Assembly: GCA_019828595.1 (NCBI GenBank)
Contig: JAHQRK010000015.1
Location: 1,178,001-1,242,000 of the forward strand
Length of the DNA stretch: 64,000 nt
DNA from: Aphanomyces cochlioides
Taxonomy: Eukaryota > Oomycota > Saprolegniomycetes > Saprolegniales > Verrucalvaceae
Reading direction: 5' to 3'
In this document: positions 1-10,281 of the stretch, piece after piece
How positions within the stretch are numbered: the stretch's first letter is position 1
How the letters are laid out: each line of letters opens with the position of its first letter
Made by a program: the position numbers and the translations under genes
The notes under the pieces: generated by a model
Seen by the model: only the letters and a program-made list of their open reading frames with translations
Databases searched by the model: none
Told to the model about the DNA's origin: nothing

Positions 1-3000
1 GTAATACTCGTTAAAGTCGAGACGAAAGGTCAAGAATGGCACATTTTCGGAGCCACGTGCATTCTCCTTCAACATGTCGAGTAAGGCAACAAATTGCTGG
101 TGGTATTCGTGGGCAATTTTTTCCAGCTGCCTGTCGTAAATACCATTCGCTTCGAGTCCCGTTGCGGCGGTGCGAGTTTGGTCATCGGTGATTCCCCAGG
201 TGGTCTACATGAGAATGTTTTAACGCTTCAAACGTGACGACCCAAACGTACTTGACTCCGCTTTTCCTGTATAGCAACATTGCGTCCTTCTCGAACTGCA
301 GCACCATACACAGTTTCTTGGACATTGGAAAACTTAAGAATCGTGTCGAAAATGCCCTTAAGTGCTTGTAATAATGCTTGGTTTTCGTCCGTGATAAAGG
401 CCTATTCACATATAAGAGAGATTTCTCCACGGGGTAAATACATTTGCTTTGATTCGCTGTAAATATGCCGCATGAGCTTCAATAAGGCCATCGAGATTTG
501 TGGCTTGGTTCAGTTCTTTGACAAGAGTATGCCATGAAGTCTCGAGCACTTCAAACATCATGTAATTGTGCAAATTGGTTGTAAAATGGATCATCTCTGA
601 TCGAAGTAAATTGCTGCGGTGCACTACAGGCAAAGCATGAGGCAACTTTGTCTATCATGGAGGTCAATGCGTGTGCCCAAAAAGGCATGAGTTACGCAGA
701 TCAAATCATTGTGATTCATGTCGCGAAGCCAGCATTGACTGAGCGAGTGTTCCACCCTTTTCACTTTGAAGAGAAACGAAAACATGCGGAGATACTCCGT
801 CATGGCCGTCTCCGGAATAACCGTGCTCAGTGGTGATTGCAGCTTGTAGTGCAGTGCAAACACATCCCAACCTTCTTCTCCTACAAAGTATTCGGTGAAA
901 AACTTGCGCTCATTAGCAACTTGTACCGGCTGAAGCTTGATGTAATTTTACGTCGAGGCGATTGAGAATGTCGTTGCTCTAGCATGAAATGCCTTAGAAA
1001 AAACTGTGGCAGCTCGCAACTTCGTATTTTGCGTTGGAGGCAGTCAGCGCTGTTTCCAGCACATTCATGAGATTATGACGGTAGATTTGAGTTGCTCGTT
1101 TGGTCAATTCGGGTTGGAGCAAGTCCATCAAACATTGAATAAAGTCCCCCTAAGACCAAACCATGACGATTGACATCAAGTGTAAGACTACTTGGCCCAA
1201 CAGTAAATATTGCTTAAGGGCGCGACAGTGATCGAGCATTTGATACTTTTCAAGGAGAATTTTTGTCACATAGCTGTTGGTTTCGTTTGCGGCAGCAGAG
1301 ATCCATTGCTGGAATTCCATCCTAAATCATTCCAAGGTAATTGTACGACATTCTCGAATTGAATCATACCAATGATCAAAAGTTAGATTTTGCGTTTGGA
1401 GTTTGGCGTCCATGACCCACTACCAGTCAGCCCATGTTAAAGCCAATGAAGTGAAACGAAAGATAAAACCTCCGAGTCTCCACAACACGTACGAATGAAA
1501 TTGATGCTTTTTCCCATCACAAAAATCGTATTGGCGACCTCCCTAGGCAATAATCAAATCCATCGTAAGACATGTTACTTGCTGTCAAACCTGGAAATGA
1601 ATTGCGGGAGCATACTCCATCGCAAGAAATATTTCTGGCTCCACAAATGCTCATCCGTAACGGATGAATCACAAGCCACGAAGAATTCCTCCTGCAAAAT
1701 AACAATTAGTTTGTACTTGCCCGACGAATGAGTACATGAGCATCTTCCAATAGTCCTTCAAGAGTCCATTTCTGAACCATATTCAAAATAGGAGTCGCAA
1801 CTTGATTCAGAAGTGTCTCGATGAATTGGCGCACAAATGGATCGCCATGCTCCATGTACATATAGATTCCCGAGGCCAAAGCACCGCCTGAAAGACCATC
1901 AACGCTAGGAAATACTTTGAACAAATAGAATATATCCAACTTAATACCTGTCAACAAGCGCCGCCATGACTCGAAGTCGGTCCAATGGATCTTGCGTCCA
2001 TACGACGAGTCGTTTTAGAGTAAGTTCTGGCAATCCTTCGGACTCTGGTAAGGGGAATTTATCCGCGTCCATGTCAACTTGAGCACTTAAAATTGCAATG
2101 AGACGATAAAAGTCACTCAACTCAGCCTTGAGTGCATGACAAAAGCTCTGTAAGACAACCCCACGGTTTGCTGCCATCGTGCGCGATAAATATGCTTGGA
2201 CTCTGTTGTACAACCAACCAACTTCAGTAAGTTTTCGGATCAAGTCACGCATGGCTAAACCAGAGACATAATGACATCAAGACAAGAAAAAATAAGCTTA
2301 CGGAGCGAAACGCCGACATGGCGAGCGACTTCGAATCGATCGAGTGTTGGGTTGTAAAAAATGTACTTGGAATCAATGCCTTGAAATGCATACAATACCT
2401 CTTGGAGGAGAACGCTTTCGGGGATATCAATAGCTGCATTGTCTTGTTTACGAAATGCCACACGATAGGCTTTTTGTTGCATGTGCTTTTCATGCCACGA
2501 AGATTTCGATTGACGAAGTGACTCCTTCGTTTGTGCAGGCTCCTTCTAGCAATCAAAGCAATTCAGCGAAAGGTGAGAGGATTTTAACGAAACTGAGGGC
2601 ATTGCTGGTTGTGACTTTGGTGGGGGTGCAGGAAGAGATGGAACATACAATGCCGATGCATCTGTGTCCAAACTCAACTTCAATAGCAACGACAAAATTG
2701 CTGCTTTCTTGTGGAGCATGGAGTACGTCATCAAGTCTTGATGTAAGCTTTCAAATCTCTGAACCGCAATTTTTGGATCATATTCCTGTGGTGTCTCCTT
2801 GAGATGGCGGATAATTCGTTGAGTCACTTCAAGCTACACAGAAAGTCAATTCGATCTCTGGTCCCAAAGCTGTTCTCACCATGTCATTCGTTCGCTGTTT
2901 GACATCGTGCGTGTTGCCGAACCTTGACGAGAGAATGCGCAGAGAGAGAGCTGTAAGACTTGCATTCGGCTCTCCATGGATCGAAGATACGAGCGCTTCC

Positions 3001-3020
3001 ACCATAGCGGGAACGTCCAT
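1..3020 (-). CDS. Gamma-tubulin complex component 3 (GCP3/Spc98-like), multi-exon, 3' end cut by window edge
   Basis: GCP3 is a core subunit of the gamma-tubulin ring complex that nucleates microtubules at spindle poles and basal bodies. The translated pieces, in order, match its N-GRIP and C-GRIP layout: VLYAFQGIDSKYI, LTEVGWLYNRVQAYL, SGGALASGIYMYMEHGDP, LEDAHEEFFVACD (across an intron), MGKSINFIR, CRALKQYLLLGQ then GDFIQCLMDLL, RLDVKLHQ, EEGWDVFALHYKLQSPLSTV, LLRSEMIHFTTNLHNYMMFE and, at the edge, FLTFRLDFNEYY. The start is ATG at 3020 (MDVPAMVEALVSS). Several GT-AG introns of 43-50 nt restore the frame, for example 2834-2879, 2546-2593, 2254-2301, 1905-1947, 1692-1735 and 205-251, so the many short ORFs are exons rather than decay. 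Only the stop codon and perhaps a few residues lie beyond base 1. Family identity is firm; some exon ends are inferred by eye. Confidence 0.9.
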
Positions 3021-3275
3021 CTTGCTCGAATCACGGAATCACACTGGGAATGATTCAAAAATGAAAATGAATTAAATAGATGAAAATTCGTAAAAAAATC
3101 TATTTTTGCTCGATTAACAATGAAGGAAAATGATATTTATCTGACAGATATTTTATATCAAATAGAGAAAATGATATCGAAAATGATAAAATGATACTTT
3201 TTCGAGGATAAATCTTTTCTGGTGGAAGGACACCATGGCCTCGAATGCAGACTCCAGGGGAGTATTTACAGCTTG

Positions 3276-5450
3276 TTAATGCATCTGCAATGATCTTGAA
3301 ACCTTGCCAGAGGTGACTCCATTTCTCTTGAAGACCCCTTTGAGCTTATTTTGGAGGAAACATTGGCCAAATGAGGAGGTGTAAGCTTCGCATCCATCGG
3401 TGTCGAGACAGAATTGACAGCAATCTTTGGCGAAGCCACTAATGGTAGCCAGAATATCTCCAAATATTCCAGTGTTTGCCAACGGTTTGCCACAGGAAGC
3501 ACCAGAGTTTGAGCTTGTTGGCACTGGTGCCTCCGACACGTCCGAAATTGGAGGATCTGTCGGGGGGAATGGTCCCTGCGTCGTCGCCCGAGGTTTCAAG
3601 CGAACGTCTGGTTTTGGAGTTGTATGTAGCGGCTCTGAGGTTGCTGGAAAAGGCACTTGAGTTGTCGGAAGTGGTTCAGAAGCTTGTGAAGTTGTCGGGG
3701 GACCGGTCGTTCGTTGTGTAACATCTGGGGTCGTAGGGAATGGCTCTGTGCTTGGTGTTGTTACTTCAGTCGTTGGCCAAGGAGCGTCAGTGGTGAAAGT
3801 TGCCGTTGTGGACGGCCATGGCACTTCCGCCGTCGGCAAAGGATTGACAGTACTATTTGGAATCGGTTCGAAAGTAGTTGGCAGTGGAGAAACTGTTGTG
3901 CGGAATGGATCGACAGTAGTTGAAGATGGCTTGGTGGTTGTCGTTTTAGCAGGGTTGGTCGGTGATGGAGACTTCTTCGTGAGTTTCCTAAAGACTGCAG
4001 CGACATTCACGCGCCCGTATCCAAACCGATTGTTTGGCCACTTGGAGTCATCAAATCCACCGCAATTCTTGGCGCCAGGGCTCATGACCGTGCCGTTCTT
4101 GAAGTACCAGTTATCAGGCTCAGGTTCAAGCATGCTTCGATCCGCTGTCTCGGTCAAGAGGCTGTAAATTTCATCGTTTGTCAAACCACGGACGTAACTC
4201 TTGATGAGTGCAATGACACCAGCTACGTGAGGTGCCGCCATAGATGTGCCAGCCAACTGGTAGTAACCAGACGTCGTGTTGGCGTTCGCAGAGACGGTAT
4301 AAAAGCCTGGTGCTGATATGTCAGGTTTGACAAAGGGGAGAGTGGAGTTGGTTGACTGATTGAACGCTATTGACGCTGGCCCCTTCGAGCTAAATGCAGC
4401 AAGTTTCGTTCGGCTGTTGTTTGAAGATCCGATCGCTCCGACTGAAATCACGCGGTTGTATGCCGCTGGGAAGTCCGACGTGGCACATTGTGGCCCCGAA
4501 TTCCCGTTGGCAAAGACTGGCACGATGCCCACGGACCGCCAGACACTGACAATGTCTTCAAACCAAGAGCTGTAGCCAAGTGTGCTGTCTGAGCCCCATG
4601 AATTGTTGACAACATCAGCCCCAAGCTTGCATTCAGGACGAGACCCATCGATGTCGGTTGGACACATCATGAACTGCGCGCACGTGAGAAGCGCTTCCAT
4701 ATCGCCATGGCCGTCGTACATACCAATGCATGAGATCCACTGAGCGTCTGGAGCAACTCCAATGCCATACTTTCCCACCATGGTGCCAATCGTGTGTGTG
4801 CCATGACCGTTTGAGTCGAACGGCAAGGGGGTTACTGTCTTGTTAAATGGATTGAGCCAGCCCTTGTAGCGGCGCCAATTCTCTCGAATGGCTTCGTGCT
4901 GGTAGTTTGCCCCCGTGTCAATTGAGCCTACGACGATGCCACGACCACGCGTGTACGCAGCCCAGACTGTTGGCGCTCCAATTGTTTCAACCCCCCATTG
5001 AGGAGTCGTCTCTGATACATTGTACTTTTCAGCACTGGAATCGTTGTTGGCCTTGACAATGACCGACGAAAGGCGAATATTGAATGGGTGTGCAATTCTT
5101 GCCACTGATGAGAGTGCAGCAAGACCTTGGATTTCATCCGCCGATACGCTTTTGCAAACCGCAGACTTTTTAATCCAGTAGTGAGTGCACTTGGCCTTCA
5201 AAGTCGGCGTGAGTTGGGCTTCAGCTCGTCTCGATTCAGCCGCGAGAGCTTCATAAACAGTGGTGCGGTAATCGGCCGACTTGCTCCGGACTGCATGTAG
5301 CGCTTGGATATTTGGCTGGTAGTACTCGACTGCAATGTCGGTGGTCGGACTCACTTCCAGGGCCCGAAGGACTCCAATCGAAACTTTGCACCAGACGCAC
5401 GGCCAGGTGATCCAAGCGAGAAGAAAAGCTGAAGCAAGATGTCGGCCCAT
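3276..5450 (-). CDS. Secreted subtilisin-like serine protease (S8) with one C-terminal PAN/Apple domain
   Basis: Predicted extracellular endopeptidase of 724 residues without introns. The ATG at 5450 (MGRHLASAFLLAW...) is preferred over the longer open frame reaching 5732, because it gives a signal peptide followed by KVSIGVLRALE, which aligns with the mature starts of the two paralogues downstream. A propeptide of roughly 110 residues leads to PQWGVETIGAP. Catalytic residues are visible: Asp in GSIDTGANY, His in GHGTHTIGT, the oxyanion Asn in FANGNSGP and Ser in AGTSMAAPH. A Thr/Pro-rich stalk follows, much shorter and less regular than in the paralogues, then a six-cysteine PAN/Apple-like module (ASCGKPL, DCCQFCLDTDGCEAY, GQCFLQ). 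It is the most divergent of the three clustered proteases. Function is family knowledge; substrate unknown. Confidence 0.9.
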   Translation of the reverse strand: MGRHLASAFLLAWITWPCVWCKVSIGVLRALEVSPTTDIAVEYYQPNIQALHAVRSKSADYRTTVYEALAAESRRAEAQLTPTLKAKCTHYWIKKSAVCKSVSADEIQGLAALSSVARIAHPFNIRLSSVIVKANNDSSAEKYNVSETTPQWGVETIGAPTVWAAYTRGRGIVVGSIDTGANYQHEAIRENWRRYKGWLNPFNKTVTPLPFDSNGHGTHTIGTMVGKYGIGVAPDAQWISCIGMYDGHGDMEALLTCAQFMMCPTDIDGSRPECKLGADVVNNSWGSDSTLGYSSWFEDIVSVWRSVGIVPVFANGNSGPQCATSDFPAAYNRVISVGAIGSSNNSRTKLAAFSSKGPASIAFNQSTNSTLPFVKPDISAPGFYTVSANANTTSGYYQLAGTSMAAPHVAGVIALIKSYVRGLTNDEIYSLLTETADRSMLEPEPDNWYFKNGTVMSPGAKNCGGFDDSKWPNNRFGYGRVNVAAVFRKLTKKSPSPTNPAKTTTTKPSSTTVDPFRTTVSPLPTTFEPIPNSTVNPLPTAEVPWPSTTATFTTDAPWPTTEVTTPSTEPFPTTPDVTQRTTGPPTTSQASEPLPTTQVPFPATSEPLHTTPKPDVRLKPRATTQGPFPPTDPPISDVSEAPVPTSSNSGASCGKPLANTGIFGDILATISGFAKDCCQFCLDTDGCEAYTSSFGQCFLQNKLKGVFKRNGVTSGKVSRSLQMH

Positions 5451-5807
5451 GTCGAACTCCGTGGGAAGTTGGTGAATGAAGGCTGGGGTGGCATGGAATG
5501 CACGCATTGCACTTTGAAGTGTCAAGTGACGGGATTCAACGATGGACATTTCAAAGGTGTGAAGCAGATTGAAGTGGCTGACGACTTTCACATGAGGTTC
5601 ACTGTGCAGCGATGACCACGCTCTTTGTCCAACAAAAGTGACGTTTGACGTTTGAAGTTGCTTCGATTGACAAGAGGAAGTCGATTGAAACTGCTGTGAT
5701 GACGCCAACCAAGTTGCGGTAGCAAGAAGCACACGATGAAAGGAATAGTGATCAAAAGATATGGAGGATTAACATGCATGTATTAGCTCAGAGGCTAGTC
5801 ACAAAAG
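5451..5807. other. Intergenic spacer between two protease genes
   Basis: The first protease frame stays open upstream of its chosen start, but that extension has no signal peptide or homology to the paralogues and is probably 5' flank. No other gene is seen. Confidence 0.5.
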
Positions 5808-8800
5808 TTAGATGTTGCGAACACCAGAAGTCACGCCGTCCTTCTTGGTAGGGCTACCCAACGAACCCTTCAAGTTGCACACACCATTGTAGTGAGAGTA
5901 ACCCACGCAGTCGTCGCGAGACAAGCACAAATCACAGCAGTCGTCCTTGTCAGCCGTGATCTCAGCAATGTCGTTGCCGAAATAGTCCGTGTTCGATTGA
6001 GCCTTGCCACACGATGGACGCACACCAGACGTCACACCGTACTTGTAAGTTGGCGAAGACAAAGAACCCTTCAGGTTGCACACACCGTTGTAGTGAGAGT
6101 AACCCACACAGTCGTCACGTTGGAAGCACAAATCACAGCAGTCTTCCTTCGCGGCATAGATTTCAGCAATGTCGTTGCCATAGTAATCCGTGTTCGATTG
6201 AGCAGCCGAGCAAGTTTGAGTCTTCGACGGCTTTTGAGCAGCCTTGGCTCCCCAGTATGGAGAAGCCTTGCCAACCTTCCACTTCAAGAAGCATGTGCCG
6301 TCGTTCCAAGGAGTCCACACGTACACGACGCAACCAGGAGTCTTGGCACAGTCGTCGCAACAGTCTTCATGGTTAGCACGCGAAGTCGATATGAGGTCAT
6401 AGCCAAAGTAGTCCGTGCCTTCCACGACCTTGCTGCATTGGCTGGCCTTCGTGGTGGTTGGCTTGGTGGTAGTAGAGGGCTTAGCGGTGGTAGTGGTGGG
6501 CTTAGCGGTGGTAGTGGTGGGCTTAGCGGTGGTAGTCTTAGCAGTAGTGGTTGGCTTGGCCGTCGTGGTCTTGGAAGTAGTAGTTGGCTTGGCAGTGGTG
6601 GTTGGCGCAGAAGTAGTGGTAGGGACTGGGGTTTGCGCAGACGTGGTAGTGGGAGCTGGGGTTTGCGCAGAAGTGGTGGTAGGAGCAGGGGTGCTGCTTG
6701 GCTTAGGCGTCACATCAGTTGGGCAAGGAGTGGTGGCAGGGGTGGCAGCAGGGGTGCTGGTTGGCTTGGGCGTGACATCCGTAGGACAAGGAGTAGTGGC
6801 TGGGGTAGCAGCAGGGGTACCCGTTGGTTTAGAGGTTACATCCGTTGGGCAAGGAGTGGTGGCTGGAGTAGCAGCTGGGGTACCAGTTGGCTTGGGCGTG
6901 ATGTCCGTTGGGCATGGAGTGGTGGCTGGGGTTGCACCTGGGGTACCAGTTGGCTTAGGCGTGATGTCCGTTGGGCAAGGCGTCGTGGTTGGAGTACCGG
7001 CAGGAGTAGCAGCGGGGGTACCAGTTGGCTTAGGAGTGATATCCGTTGGGCAAGGGGTAGTAGCGGGGGTAGCAGCAGGAGTACCGGTTGGCTTGGGCGT
7101 AATATCCGTGGGGCATGGAGTAGTAGCTGGGGTGCCAGCAGGGGTAGCAGCTGGGGTGCCCGTTGGCTTAGGCGTGATGTCCGTTGGGCAAGGCGTCGTG
7201 GTTGGAGTACCGGCAGGAGTAGCAGCGGGGGTACCAGTTGGCTTAGGAGTGATATCCGTTGGACAAGGGGTAGTAGCGGGGGTAGCAGCAGGAGTACCGG
7301 TTGGCTTGGGCGTAATATCCGTGGGGCATGGAGTAGTAGCTGGGGTGCCAGCAGGGGTAGCAGCTGGGGTGCCCGTTGGCTTAGGCGTGATGTCCGTTGG
7401 GCAAGGCGTCGTGGCTGGAGTACCGGCAGGGGTGGCAGCAGGGGTACCAGTTGGCTTGGGCGTGATGTCAGTTGGGCATGGGGTAGTCGCTGAGGTGCCG
7501 GCAGGGGTGGCAGCAGGGGTACCAGTTGGCTTGGGCGTGATGTCCGTGGGGCAAGGGGTAGTCGCTGGGGTACCAGCGGGGGTTGCAGCTGGTGTACCAG
7601 TTGGCTTGGGTGTGATATCAGTTGGGCATGGGGTGGTAGCAGGAGTGGCGGCAGGAGTCGCAGCAAGAGTCGTGGCTGGGGTAGCAGCTGGAGTGCCGGT
7701 TGGCTTGGGCGTGATATCAGTTGGGCATGGGGTGGTAGCAGGAGTGGCGGCAGGTGTGGCCGCAACAGTCGTGGCTGGGGTAGCTGCAGGAGTACCGGTT
7801 GGCTTTGGTGTGATGTCAGTTGGGCAAGGGGTGGTTGCTGGGGTGGCAGCTGGAGTGGCAGCAGGAGTAGCAGCAACTGTCGTGGCTGGGGTAGCAGCTG
7901 GAGTAGGAGCAGCGGTCGTAGCAGGGGTAGGAGCAGGGGTAGGAGCTGGAGTAGGGGCTGGGGTAGGAGCTGGAGTTGCGGCAGGGGTAGCAGCTGGAGT
8001 AGCTGCTGGGGTAGCAGCAGGTGTTGCCTTTGGTGCTGGGGTGTCATGAAGAGAACCGTCACGCAAGATTGTTGCAACGTTCACTCGGCCGTAACCATAA
8101 CGGTTGTTAGGGAAGGTCGAGTCTTGAACACCACCACAGTTGGAAGCACCAGGTCCGATGACTTTGCCGGAAGGAGTAACCCATTGGGCAGGTTCAGCTT
8201 GCAAGACATCACGGTCAGCGGTCTTGGTCAAGTAGTTGTAGATTTCTTCGAAAGTCAAGTCAGGTTGGGCTTGCTTGAGCAAAGCAACAACACCAGCAAC
8301 ATGAGGGGTGGCCATAGACGTACCAGCCAACTCGCGATAACCATTCAAGTTTTCGGCATCAGCAGACAAGGTCCAGAAACCAGGAGCGGAAACATCAGGC
8401 TTGGTCACAGTGCGGGACTTGTTTTGGGCATCCAATTCGACATATGGACCCTTCGAGCTGAAGTAGGCCAATTGAGTTGGGTCGTTGGTGTAAGAACCGA
8501 CAGCGCCGACAGAGATCACGCTCGAGTAGCCGCCAGGGTTACCAGTGGTCTTGCATGCAGGGCCATCATTGCCGCTGGAAAACACAGGAACAATTCCGGC
8601 GGCCTTCCAGGAGGCGATAATGTTTTGGAACCAAGGGTTGTATACTGTGTCATCATCACCCCAAGAGTTGTTGACTACATCAGCACCAAGCTTGCATTCT
8701 GGGTGGGTGCCATCTAGACGCGTCGGGCAAAGCATGAATTGAGCGCACTGAAGGATTTCGTTATCACCAGCTTCTTTGCCGTAGAAGGCAAGGCAGGAGA

Positions 8801-9479
8801 TCCATTGAGCGCCAGGGGCAACACCGATACCATACTTGCCGACCATGGTACCGATCGTGTGCGTACCGTGGACATCCGCATCGAAAGGTTTGTCAATCGC
8901 GGTACCGTTGTAAGGGTTGTACCAACCCTTGTTCTCGCGCCAAGAGTCCTTGATGGCTTCGTGGCGGTATTCAGCACCAGTATCGATGGAACCAATGACA
9001 ACACCCTTGCCGGTGAAGTTGGCCCAGATCGCAGGAGCTCCGACGGTTTCAACACCCCATTGTGGCTTGGTGGGGGCTGTTGTGACGGCGGCCTTGTCCG
9101 ATTTAAAAGGCTTGGCAAGCTTGAAGGTTTGGCGACTCGCGATCGTCTTGACATTCGCCAACTTCTTGATTTGGTTGACTTCGTCAGCCGTCAAGTCGTC
9201 GCAGAGAACAGTCGACGCAATAGGGTGGAGCTTGCACTTATCCGACGTGAGCGGGTTGGTCGATTCTTGCAATCCAATCTGTTGTGTCAAGTGTTGGGCC
9301 AAGGCGCTGTTGACACCATCGCGGGTTTGGGCCGCTTCGGTCTTGGGGCTCAAGTCGGGGGCTTCAAAGACAACAGTCACACCTGATTTGCCCGATTGCT
9401 CCAGCGCGCGAAGTACGCTAGCTGAGATCTTAGCTTGCGCCACAGACGCCGCAAGCGCCAAGACGACTGCGACTTTCAT
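5808..9479 (-). CDS. Secreted subtilisin-like serine protease with Thr/Pro repeat stalk and three PAN/Apple domains
   Basis: Single-exon gene of 1223 residues. The signal peptide MKVAVVLALAASVAQA is followed by KISASVLRALE and a propeptide. The S8 domain occupies roughly residues 130-460, with Asp in GSIDTGAEY, His in DVHGTHTIGT, oxyanion Asn in FSSGNDGPA and Ser in AGTSMATPH. Residues of about 490-1000 are a low-complexity stalk: Ala/Thr/Pro triplets, then about sixteen imperfect copies of a PCPTDITPKPTGTPAATPAG-type unit, then TTTAKP repeats. The C-terminus holds three cysteine-rich PAN/Apple modules (around CSKVVEGTDYFGYD, CSAAQSNTDYYGND and CGKAQSNTDYFGND), likely carbohydrate- or protein-binding. 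The stalk may be O-glycosylated or cell-wall spanning (inference). The last 620 bp are almost identical to the end of the 14837-18691 gene. Confidence 0.93.
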   Translation of the reverse strand: MKVAVVLALAASVAQAKISASVLRALEQSGKSGVTVVFEAPDLSPKTEAAQTRDGVNSALAQHLTQQIGLQESTNPLTSDKCKLHPIASTVLCDDLTADEVNQIKKLANVKTIASRQTFKLAKPFKSDKAAVTTAPTKPQWGVETVGAPAIWANFTGKGVVIGSIDTGAEYRHEAIKDSWRENKGWYNPYNGTAIDKPFDADVHGTHTIGTMVGKYGIGVAPGAQWISCLAFYGKEAGDNEILQCAQFMLCPTRLDGTHPECKLGADVVNNSWGDDDTVYNPWFQNIIASWKAAGIVPVFSSGNDGPACKTTGNPGGYSSVISVGAVGSYTNDPTQLAYFSSKGPYVELDAQNKSRTVTKPDVSAPGFWTLSADAENLNGYRELAGTSMATPHVAGVVALLKQAQPDLTFEEIYNYLTKTADRDVLQAEPAQWVTPSGKVIGPGASNCGGVQDSTFPNNRYGYGRVNVATILRDGSLHDTPAPKATPAATPAATPAATPAATPAPTPAPTPAPTPAPTPATTAAPTPAATPATTVAATPAATPAATPATTPCPTDITPKPTGTPAATPATTVAATPAATPATTPCPTDITPKPTGTPAATPATTLAATPAATPATTPCPTDITPKPTGTPAATPAGTPATTPCPTDITPKPTGTPAATPAGTSATTPCPTDITPKPTGTPAATPAGTPATTPCPTDITPKPTGTPAATPAGTPATTPCPTDITPKPTGTPAATPATTPCPTDITPKPTGTPAATPAGTPTTTPCPTDITPKPTGTPAATPAGTPATTPCPTDITPKPTGTPAATPATTPCPTDITPKPTGTPAATPAGTPTTTPCPTDITPKPTGTPGATPATTPCPTDITPKPTGTPAATPATTPCPTDVTSKPTGTPAATPATTPCPTDVTPKPTSTPAATPATTPCPTDVTPKPSSTPAPTTTSAQTPAPTTTSAQTPVPTTTSAPTTTAKPTTTSKTTTAKPTTTAKTTTAKPTTTTAKPTTTTAKPSTTTKPTTTKASQCSKVVEGTDYFGYDLISTSRANHEDCCDDCAKTPGCVVYVWTPWNDGTCFLKWKVGKASPYWGAKAAQKPSKTQTCSAAQSNTDYYGNDIAEIYAAKEDCCDLCFQRDDCVGYSHYNGVCNLKGSLSSPTYKYGVTSGVRPSCGKAQSNTDYFGNDIAEITADKDDCCDLCLSRDDCVGYSHYNGVCNLKGSLGSPTKKDGVTSGVRNI
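6700..7870 (-). repeat. In-frame tandem repeat (about 63-75 bp units) encoding the protease stalk
   Basis: Coding minisatellite in which the PCPTDITPKPTGTP core recurs about sixteen times, with spacers of 21 or 25 residues per unit and occasional DVT, SKP or GATP variants. Every length variant is a multiple of three, so the frame is kept. Triplet-repeat flanks (ATP, TTAKP) lie on both sides. Confidence 0.9.
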
Positions 9480-10271
9480 CCTCCAGTTAAAAAGGCAAAA
9501 TGTCCAAGGCGGCCATTGCTCATTGCACCCTTCTCAAGAGGAGGTGGATCACAACAAGCACCAGGTTGCACTTTCGAGGACATGGGATGGACATTTCCTA
9601 GTCAAACTCTTACGAGGCTTCGATACTGGACACGATTGGGAATATTTCTCCCATTCTGAGAGTCCATGCTGTCAAATGTTAGGCAATATCCTCGTCATTA
9701 CCAATATCAAGTGTACTGACAAAATGTACCAAAGTGAAGTACTTTTAATACTTTACTACTTAGTGATAGTACAATCTTTGTACGGTGTAAGAATTGGGTA
9801 CATTAGACGAACTGTCACCTCGGAGATTCGCGTGACTCACAGTGTGAGTTGCAGCAAAATGAAAATCCACTCGGTGATCTCGCAACGAAATGAATAACTC
9901 TTTGTGCTTCCAAAGCTCGTAAAAGGCTCGAAATTCGCAATCGTAGCAAAGAATGAACAGTGTAGAGTCTAACCTTTCAGGCAGAGCCAAAAGCGGCGAG
10001 TCCAAGGGATTGTGGTGAGCCATGTACCAAACCAACGTGTGTGTGACATGATATCATAGACAACCTGAATATAAATTTTGACAGGATAATTAGGCGTGGT
10101 TGTGATATTGATTTACAAATGTCCATATAAAAATCGTTGGACAAATAACCTCTATCGTACGACATATCAATTTATACAATAATCCCATGATAGAGTATTT
10201 CTGCCATATTACATGGGAGATGCAGGTTCGGGACCAGATTGCCACGGGGCCGACCAAAACTTTTGATACGC
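9480..10271. other. Spacer upstream of the second protease; no gene seen
   Basis: Contains the 5' flank of the minus-strand protease and only short, unsupported open frames. The right end abuts the target duplication of the palindromic element. Confidence 0.5.
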
Positions 10272-10281
10272 ATGTTCGAAT

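Noticed and set aside
624..645. Frameshift in the GCP3 gene near 640
   Set aside because: A 50-nt GT-AG intron (GTAACTC...GACAAAG on minus) restores the frame without any lesion.
5451..5732. N-terminal extension of the first protease
   Set aside because: Would bury the signal peptide; paralogues begin at the position corresponding to 5450.
6700..7870. CRISPR-like array
   Set aside because: Units are contiguous coding repeats without unique spacers, in a eukaryotic gene.
5892..8049. Very long plus-strand ORFs (over 500 codons) opposite the second protease
   Set aside because: They are antisense to the Thr/Pro repeat array, where repeat composition prevents stops; products are Val/Gly- or Ser/Arg/Trp-repeat strings without domains.
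6836..8077. 413-codon minus-strand ORF rich in Leu/Pro/Gln within the second protease
   Set aside because: Alternative frame of the tandem repeat; no start context or domain.
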